From NCBI GenBank assembly GCA_024278645.1, contig JAJRST010000479.1, forward strand, positions 1-11,789: 11,789 nucleotides of DNA, in the 5' to 3' direction. Origin of the DNA: a bacterium (GTDB taxonomy: Bacteria; Zhuqueibacterota; Zhuqueibacteria; Residuimicrobiales; Krinioviventaceae). Positions 7,145-11,789 of the stretch are shown piece after piece (position 1 is the stretch's first letter; each line of letters opens with the position of its first letter). The position numbers and the translations under genes were made by a program. The notes under the pieces were generated by a model. The model was given only the letters and a program-made list of their open reading frames with translations, made no database searches and was not told where the DNA came from.

Positions 7145-7699
7145 ATGAAACCACGTTTGTTGGTGTTGGCAGCCCTGATGGTCAGCTTTGTTGTGATTTT
7201 TACTGCATGTCAGACAAAGGAGGTGACTTCAGCCAAAGTTTATATCCAACAAGATAATTGGGACAAGGCCATAGAGCAGCTCGAAATGGCCGTCGAACTG
7301 TATCCGAACGACGCGGAAGCCCATTATCTTCTCGGCGAAGGTATGGCCCAAAAGCAGAATTGGGAGCGCATGAATGAAGAGTTTGAAAAGTCGTTAAAAA
7401 TAGCCCCCACTTTTGAAGCACAGATTAAAAGTACACGCGAAAAGAACTGGGTCAATCAATTCAACGCCGGCGTCGGCAAGTTGAACAAGAACGACGTCGA
7501 AGGCGCCATTAAGAGTTTCGAGACCGCGGTGCTTATCAACCCGAACCGCGTGGAAGCCTACAAGACGTTGGGCATCGCCTATACGAGAATGGATGATCTC
7601 GAAAAGGCAAAAGAGAATTTCAAAAAAGTGCTCGAGCTGGAGCCGGACAACAAGGACGCCATCAACGGTCTGGCCGCGATCTATTTCCAGTTGAAATAA
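7145..7699 (+). CDS. TPR-repeat lipoprotein, N-terminal part ending at an in-frame TAA
   Basis: The first 184 residues of a tetratricopeptide-repeat protein. Residues 1-21 form a lipoprotein signal peptide (MKPRLLVLAALMVSFVVIF) with Cys22 in an FTAC lipobox, so the protein is probably anchored in a membrane facing the periplasm. At least three TPR-like units follow: around AKVYIQQDNWDKAIEQLEMA, around QFNAGVGKLNKNDVEGAIKS, and around AYKTLGIAYTRMDDLEKAKE. A fourth begins at AINGLAAIYFQLK and is cut by TAA at 7697-7699. The next codons continue that repeat in the same frame, so this and the following entry are one gene interrupted by one stop. The ATG at 7145 has AGGAG nine bases upstream. If the stop is real, the product is a truncated but still lipidated scaffold. 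Partners are not evident. Confidence 0.82.
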   Translation: MKPRLLVLAALMVSFVVIFTACQTKEVTSAKVYIQQDNWDKAIEQLEMAVELYPNDAEAHYLLGEGMAQKQNWERMNEEFEKSLKIAPTFEAQIKSTREKNWVNQFNAGVGKLNKNDVEGAIKSFETAVLINPNRVEAYKTLGIAYTRMDDLEKAKENFKKVLELEPDNKDAINGLAAIYFQLK

Positions 7700-7708
7700 T
7701 ACCAACAA

Positions 7709-8254
7709 GTGGTTGACCTGGAAAGGAAGGCGCTGGAGATCGATCCCGAAGACAAGGACGCCATCGCCAACCTGGCTCTTGCCTACGATTTTCTCGGCCA
7801 GCGCGATGAGGCGCTCGCCACCTATACACGCGCCTTGGAAAAAAATCCCGGCGATAAGGATTTGCTCTTTAACCTGGCGCGGCTGCACTTTCTGGGCGGC
7901 GAATATGACAAGGCTGTTGAACTGTTTAACAGAGTTCTGGAAGCAAGCCCCGATGATTATGACGCCAATCTCCAGGTCGGCAACGCCTATCTGAGCATGG
8001 CGGACGAGTTTCGCAAAAAACTTGTCGAGAAGGAAAATGCAGGGCAGGATATAACCGAAGACGAACGCGACCAATTGATGGATTTTTATAAAAAGGCCAT
8101 TCCCTACCTGGAAAAGGCTGTTGAAATTGGCGAGAACAATGAAAATGTTACCGTGAGCTCGGGCGTCTATAATAATCTTGGCATTGCTTATATCAATGTC
8201 GGCGAGCGCGAAAAAGGCGAGCTTAATTTTAAAAAGGCGGAAGAAACGCAGTAA
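7709..8254 (+). pseudogene. TPR-repeat protein, C-terminal part separated by the TAA
   Basis: Continuation of the TPR lipoprotein in the same frame as the upstream part; coding similarity begins right after the TAA, at 7700. Visible repeats include AIANLALAYDFLGQRDEALA and LLFNLARLHFLGGEYDKAVE, then a longer helical pair with a charged insert (residues ending QDITEDERDQ) and a final unit near NNLGIAYINVGEREKGELNF. There is no signal peptide, and no ribosome site precedes the GTG at 7709, so independent translation looks unlikely unless ribosomes restart after the stop. Counting across the stop keeps the 34-residue repeat register exactly. The intact protein would have about 369 residues. A strong terminator follows 19 bases later. 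Whether this is a decayed gene or a sequence error cannot be told from one sequence. Confidence 0.75.
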
Positions 8255-8273
8255 AAAGTTTTGCACCACAATA

Positions 8274-8304
8274 AAAAAAGCCCCGCCGTTGTCGGGGCTT
8301 TTTT
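8274..8304 (+). terminator. Strong intrinsic terminator after the TPR gene
   Basis: AAAAAAGCCCCG (8274-8285) pairs perfectly with CGGGGCTTTTTT (8293-8304) around a 7-base loop. The GC core with flanking A and T tracts would work in both directions. It ends only 30 bases before the uppS start. Confidence 0.93.
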
Positions 8305-8334
8305 ATATGGCGCCATCGATATTTTAGTCAGACC

Positions 8335-9126
8335 ATGACGGATGAAAGAATGTCTCATCGCAAAGCATCACAAAATTATGACGATGTAATCGAACGCATT
8401 AAAAAAAAAGGCAACGTGCCGGAGCATGTCGGCATCATCATGGACGGCAACGGGCGCTGGGCCAAACAGCGCGGCTTGCCGCGCACCGAGGGCCACAAAG
8501 CCGGCATCGACTCTGTTCGTGCGGTGGTAGAAGCCGCCGGCGAAATCGGCGTCAAGGCGCTCACCTTGTATACCTTTTCATCCGAGAACTGGAAGCGCCC
8601 AAAATCGGAAGTGTCCGCCCTGATGTCTTTGCTGGTGCAGACGATCCGAAAAGAGATAAACGATCTGGAAAAGAAAAACGTACGCCTTATGGCCATCGGC
8701 GATGTTGACGCCCTGCCTTATGCGCCGCGTATGGGCATCAAAAACACCATAAAGCGGTTGAGCAAGAACACGGGCCTTATTTTAAATCTTGCACTAAGCT
8801 ACGGCAGTCGACAGGAAATCATTCAGGCGGTAAAACAAATCGGCAGGAAAATACAGTCCGGCGTTCTCGACCCGGATGATATTAATGAAGAGCTTTTTAG
8901 TCAACATTTACAAACCTACGCCATTGGAGATCCCGCATTTATCATTCGCACAAGCGGTGAAATGAGAATCAGCAATTTTCTGCTTTGGCAAATTGCTTAT
9001 TCCGAGCTATATGTCACCCCAACCCTCTGGCCGGATTTTGGAAAAAAGGAGTTCTTTCAGGCGATCGAAGATTACCAACGAAGAGAGAGGCGTTTTGGCA
9101 AGGTAAGCGAACAGCTTGAATTGTAA
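8335..9126 (+). CDS. uppS: Isoprenyl transferase (undecaprenyl diphosphate synthase)
   Basis: A 263-residue cis-prenyltransferase that adds isopentenyl units to farnesyl diphosphate to make undecaprenyl diphosphate, the lipid carrier for peptidoglycan, O-antigen and other surface polymers. It acts at the cytoplasmic face of the membrane. All five conserved regions are visible: GIIMDGNGRWAKQRG with the catalytic Asp at 37; GHKAGIDSVR; TLYTFSSENWKRP; LNLALSYGSRQEI; and the diphosphate-binding IRTSGEMRISNFLLWQIAYS near residues 204-223, followed by LWPDF and RRERRFG. Two starts are in frame, ATG 8335 and ATG 8350; neither has a strong ribosome site, and the second would give a length nearer the usual 245-255. 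In many genomes cdsA follows uppS, but here a promoter and a TamB-like gene follow instead. Confidence 0.96.
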   Translation: MTDERMSHRKASQNYDDVIERIKKKGNVPEHVGIIMDGNGRWAKQRGLPRTEGHKAGIDSVRAVVEAAGEIGVKALTLYTFSSENWKRPKSEVSALMSLLVQTIRKEINDLEKKNVRLMAIGDVDALPYAPRMGIKNTIKRLSKNTGLILNLALSYGSRQEIIQAVKQIGRKIQSGVLDPDDINEELFSQHLQTYAIGDPAFIIRTSGEMRISNFLLWQIAYSELYVTPTLWPDFGKKEFFQAIEDYQRRERRFGKVSEQLEL

Positions 9127-9137
9127 CATTGTAACTT

Positions 9138-9166
9138 TTGACCAAATAGTGCGCTAAACTTATAAT
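9138..9166 (+). promoter_or_regulatory. Near-consensus sigma70-type promoter after uppS
   Basis: TTGACC at 9138-9143 (5 of 6) and TATAAT at 9161-9166 (6 of 6) are separated by 17 bases, the best promoter match in the window. Transcription would start near 9173. It begins 12 bases after the uppS stop, and the next recognised gene starts 290 bases further on, so it must drive either a long leader for the TamB-like gene or a separate RNA. Confidence 0.68.
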
Positions 9167-9172
9167 TTAACG

Positions 9173-9289
9173 AAAAAATATTCACAAGCATTTTTCAAAC
9201 AAATTGCTATATTTACTGTAGCCCGGCGCAAAACCACGAATAACCTTGAAAATGCATCCGTCCTTTTCAGGGTTATTCATGATTTTTTT
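9173..9289 (+). ncRNA. Candidate small RNA or attenuated leader of about 117 bases
   Basis: Between the predicted start near 9173 and the T run at 9283-9289 lies a stretch with no convincing open frame. Its 5' half is AT-rich and unstructured by eye; then comes GCCCGGCGC and the strong hairpin at 9238-9278. I do not match it to a known riboswitch or small-RNA class. It could be a free small RNA ended by the hairpin, or the leader of the TamB-like gene with conditional termination. The call rests only on promoter-terminator spacing. Confidence 0.3.
9238..9289 (+). terminator. 15-bp hairpin followed by T7, likely terminator or attenuator
   Basis: Bases 9238-9252 (GAATAACCTTGAAAA) pair along their full length with 9264-9278 (TTTTCAGGGTTATTC) with a single T-G wobble, around an 11-base loop. 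Seven T follow at 9283-9289, four bases after the stem. The stem is AT-rich but long. It could end the uppS transcript, or act on transcription from the promoter at 9138-9166. Confidence 0.6.
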
Positions 9290-9465
9290 GTCGCCAAAGG
9301 CCGCGGCAGAGAGGCCATTTCAAAAAATAAAATGTCGATTTGTTTCATGCCTTTGGCAAAGCGACCGGATACACAACGGCGATTACGGAACTTTGTGTAG
9401 ATAAAAACGTTATTGCAGTTGCCCGGATGCACAGCCGCAAAGCATGAAATGCAAAAGGATAGGAT
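9290..9465 (+). other. Gene-free stretch before the TamB-like gene
   Basis: No gene is convincing here. It contains short inverted repeats: TTTCATGC (9343-9350) matched by GCATGAAA (9442-9449), ACACAA (9371-9376) matched by TTGTGT (9393-9398), and the odd palindrome CTTTGGCAAAG (9351-9361). The 3' end carries AAGGA (9455-9459), the ribosome site of the next gene. It may be a structured leader. Confidence 0.5.
9343..9449 (+). repeat. Inverted repeat enclosing about 90 bases in the leader
   Basis: TTTCATGC at 9343-9350 is the exact reverse complement of GCATGAAA at 9442-9449. Pairing continues with TTTG/CAAA (9352-9355 and 9438-9441) after one bulged C. A smaller inverted repeat, ACACAA/TTGTGT, is nested inside. 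The outer arms would close a multi-part RNA structure just upstream of the ribosome site of the TamB-like gene. The match is short enough to arise by chance. Confidence 0.3.
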
Positions 9466-11061
9466 TTGCGAAAGCGAAAATGGGCTTTATTTGCTTTTAT
9501 TTTCTTGATCGCCTCGATCTTTCTCTCGTTGGAAGGATGGCGGTTTTTAAAAGCAAACGAAAAGCTCAAAAAATATATTCTGACTGAATTTCGTCCGATA
9601 CTGGGCGAGCAGTTGCATATTTCCAAAGTGCATGTCAGCTTTGGCAACATTCACATAAAGGGAGTGGACTATCCTCTACCCGACAACAGATCCTATGTGC
9701 ACATAAAGAACTTGAGACTGGGCTACAATTTTTTTAATCTGCTGATCAGGGGGTTTGACCTGCAATACATCTCCCAGGATGTGTTGTTCGAGGAGCCTGT
9801 TTTTTATTTGAACGCGCGCCTGGATACCATGATGGTAGCCGACCGGGACTCTGAAAAACGCCGGGTCGCTGTGCTGCCGCAATTACATCTCGAATCGCAA
9901 TTAAAAGAACTTGATCTGTTCAGCCACATTACCCTTAACAAGGGTAAAATACTATATTCCGAAAACGACAGCGTCGCCATCACCCTGGCGCACTCTCTGC
10001 GGGGCGGCATTTTTCGCAACTCCGGAGACTCGGTCTTTATTTATCTCGACGGCGCCTTTTTAAACTCGAAAGAACAAAATATAAAAATTATCGGCCGCGG
10101 CTCATTAAAGACAAACAAGCTCGCCATCCTTGAGGCTTCACTTGATAATTATGACTTGAAGAACGGATTGCCATTCGTCGACAAAGATGTGCTGGAGACG
10201 GTAAACGGCAGAATTGACGGCTCTTTTGTCATCAAACAAAATCCAAAGAGCGATGCGTACGAGCTTGCCGGAGAATTCACCCTTTTGGATGGCGCTGCAA
10301 ACCTGTTCGATGGCCAGGTGCTGCTCTCCGATATTTACTCCGATCTGATCCTGCAAAAGGGTTCTCTCTATGTGGAAAATGCTGCTTTTAGGATCAATGA
10401 TTCCCCCGCTTCTTTCAGCGGTCGCGTTTTAAATATAAGGGAGCCGAATCTTGATCTAAGCATCGCCGCCGACAGTTTGAATGTATCAGAACTGGCAAGC
10501 GTCATCTATCCTGATGGCGGCGATAAAGTCGAGGGCGTCTCTTCCGTCGCATTATCAATGACCGGCCCTGTTCATGATATTAAGGTTCGAGGGCGCCTCT
10601 CTTCGCCCGGCCTGAGAGCAAAGGGCGCCTCTTTGCAAAGCGTGGACGTACGCCTTGAATATTATAGAAAAAAATTAAAGGTTAATCGCTGTTCGTTTAT
10701 ATTGGAAAATAACAAGTTGAGCCTATCCGGCATTGTGGATTATAATTCACCCCAAAGGAGGATAGACGGCGTTTTAAACGCTGACGGCGATTGGCGACAC
10801 CTGTTGCGTTCTCTTGATATCGATTCATCCGTTTCCATCCCCGTTCATTTACGCGCCAAAGTGAGCGGAACTTTGGATGCGCCTGTTGCTACAGGCGCCC
10901 TGGCTCTGAAAATTCAATCCCCGTTTACAGACACTCTTGCCCTCGACGCGGCCGTCTCATTTCATGAACAGCAGTTAACCATGCAGACGCCGAAAACGCC
11001 CGGGCTTTGTCCCTGCAAGCAACGCTGGACTGGCGACGCTCTCCGTTCATATTTGATTTAA
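9466..11061 (+). CDS. TamB/AsmA-like envelope protein, N-terminal part up to a frameshift
   Basis: N-terminal part of a very large AsmA/TamB-type protein. Residues 1-6 are basic (MRKRKW) and about 7-25 form one transmembrane helix, with the rest predicted in the periplasm. The body is repetitive beta structure typical of these bridge-like proteins (for example LHISKVHVSFGNIHIKGVDY near the start, and repeated VNGRIDGSF-like and AKVSGTLDAPVATGAL-like turns). Such proteins span the periplasm and aid phospholipid transport or outer-membrane protein assembly. The TTG start at 9466 is chosen because AAGGA lies 6 bases upstream, an in-frame TAG occurs at 9460, and the helix begins immediately. Similarity ends near 10990; the last 24 or so residues to the stop at 11061 are out-of-frame and not native-looking. 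The true frame continues in the next entry. Confidence 0.75.
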   Translation: MRKRKWALFAFIFLIASIFLSLEGWRFLKANEKLKKYILTEFRPILGEQLHISKVHVSFGNIHIKGVDYPLPDNRSYVHIKNLRLGYNFFNLLIRGFDLQYISQDVLFEEPVFYLNARLDTMMVADRDSEKRRVAVLPQLHLESQLKELDLFSHITLNKGKILYSENDSVAITLAHSLRGGIFRNSGDSVFIYLDGAFLNSKEQNIKIIGRGSLKTNKLAILEASLDNYDLKNGLPFVDKDVLETVNGRIDGSFVIKQNPKSDAYELAGEFTLLDGAANLFDGQVLLSDIYSDLILQKGSLYVENAAFRINDSPASFSGRVLNIREPNLDLSIAADSLNVSELASVIYPDGGDKVEGVSSVALSMTGPVHDIKVRGRLSSPGLRAKGASLQSVDVRLEYYRKKLKVNRCSFILENNKLSLSGIVDYNSPQRRIDGVLNADGDWRHLLRSLDIDSSVSIPVHLRAKVSGTLDAPVATGALALKIQSPFTDTLALDAAVSFHEQQLTMQTPKTPGLCPCKQRWTGDALRSYLI

Positions 11062-11789
11062 AGATCGATAGAATGGATGATCTTTTTTATTCGTTGTGGC
11101 GTCTGCCGCAGCGTCGATTCGTTCAGGACAATTTTGCCGCTTCCCTGTATGTGCACGGCAATGCGACACAAATGCTCATCCGGGCCACTATCGACAGGTT
11201 GGAATACGGATTTGAAGAACGCCCCCTTTTGCAGGCAACCGCCAACCTGGATCGTACAAAAAACACGCTGAAAACGAACGGCCGTTTCATCCTGCATCCG
11301 GACAGCCCCTCGGCGATGGGCGGAGAGTTTGATTTTATTGCCGATGAGGACCTGTTGTCCTTGCGTCGATTCAATTTCGGCGACCAATTGTCCGGCTCGG
11401 TGACGGCACATCTCACGGATGAAAAAACGCTTTCCGGGGAGATTATCGCCAACTCGCTTGATGTGGCGCGGGTTTTTGGCGTTGCCGACTCTTCTTTTGC
11501 CGGGTTTGTCGACATGAAAATTTCATTGCTCGGCGCCCCGGATGCACCGCGGGTTGGCGGCTTTGTCAACCTGAAAAGCGTACGCTACCGCGAAATGGGC
11601 GTTTATGATGCTTTCGCCTACTTTGACATGGATTCCACCGGCTTTAATTTGCAAAAACTTTTGCTCAACCAGGGGGAGGCCACGCTCCTGTATGCCAACG
11701 GTGTGTACAACCGTTTGGCGGACAGCCTGGATTTCTCCATCAAAGGCGCCGGGTTCGACGCCGCCGATTTTTATGGCGCATCCGATAAA
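10989..11789 (+). CDS. TamB/AsmA-like protein, continuation in the shifted frame, cut by the window edge
   Basis: Starting at GCC 10989 the frame one base back from the upstream part is open to the last base, 267 codons without a stop. It reads AENARALSLQATLDWRRSPF and onward in the same repetitive beta style as the preceding 508 residues, with turns such as GSVTAHLTDEKTLSGEIIAN and GFVDMKISLLGAPDAPRVGG that closely echo AKVSGTLDAPVATGAL upstream. This is therefore the same gene after a -1 shift, not a new one: no start with a ribosome site is seen near the junction, and there is no signal peptide or helix. Together about 775 residues are visible; the C-terminal DUF490/TamB signature expected for this family would be outside the window, so TamB rather than another AsmA-like protein is an inference. 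Confidence 0.72.

Noticed and set aside
7697..7699. TAA as a recoded sense codon or programmed read-through
   Set aside because: TAA ends most of the other genes in this window, ruling out global recoding, and the following bases (TACCAA) do not resemble known read-through contexts. A point mutation or sequence error is simpler.
7394..8269. A 291-codon open frame on the minus strand across the TPR gene
   Set aside because: It mirrors repeated TPR codons, has no family features, and runs into the terminator. It spans the TAA at 7697, but the + strand reading has clear TPR repeats on both sides.
9279..9404. A 41-codon frame beginning MIFLSPKAAAERPF with AGGG six bases upstream
   Set aside because: It starts inside the 3' arm of the hairpin and T run, has odd composition and no sign of a protein family. 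A leader peptide cannot be excluded, but support is too thin.
9345..9650. A 101-codon open frame on the minus strand across the leader and start of the TamB-like gene
   Set aside because: No recognisable domain; overlaps a signal-anchor region of a better-supported gene and shows no own ribosome site or promoter that I can see.

Overview
The window reads as a chromosomal segment from a Gram-negative bacterium. Its protein-coding genes and its tRNA all lie on the + strand. Three envelope genes support a double membrane with LPS: a Kdo transferase (waaA), a PorV/PorQ-type outer-membrane protein and a TamB/AsmA-like giant protein. The PorV/PorQ protein, the LytR_C-domain protein and the moderate GC content point to the FCB side of the tree (Calditrichota/KSB1/Bacteroidota relatives). 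That placement is inference and cannot be fixed to a genus.

Layout. (1) 1-2335: a xylulokinase-type FGGY kinase cut by the left edge, then a Tat-signal protein with a xylose-isomerase-like TIM barrel; together a sugar-related pair. (2) 2336-2600: a hairpin, a candidate promoter and tRNA-Thr(CGT). (3) 2627-3582: the PorV/PorQ-family protein with a clear intrinsic terminator. (4) 3679-7065: a tightly spaced run that looks like one operon. It holds a small secreted protein of unknown function, a membrane-anchored LytR_C-domain protein, waaA (inner-core LPS) and mtnA (methionine salvage). (5) 7069-8304: a promoter, a TPR lipoprotein gene split by one in-frame TAA, and a strong terminator. (6) 8335-9126: uppS, the lipid-carrier synthase for peptidoglycan and O-antigen. 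(7) 9127-9465: a gene-free stretch with a near-consensus promoter and a hairpin followed by T7, a possible small RNA or attenuated leader. (8) 9466 to the right edge: a TamB/AsmA-like gene whose reading frame shifts by one base near 10,990 and then stays open past the window.

Much of the region serves the cell envelope: lipid carrier, Kdo transfer, outer-membrane protein, lipoprotein scaffold, and envelope lipid or protein transport. I see no phage, IS element, CRISPR array or defence system. The points most worth a second look are the two interrupted genes (TAA at 7697; frameshift between 10968 and 10992), which may be real lesions or assembly errors, and the promoter-hairpin unit at 9138-9289. 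I did not find convincing evidence of an undescribed multi-gene system.
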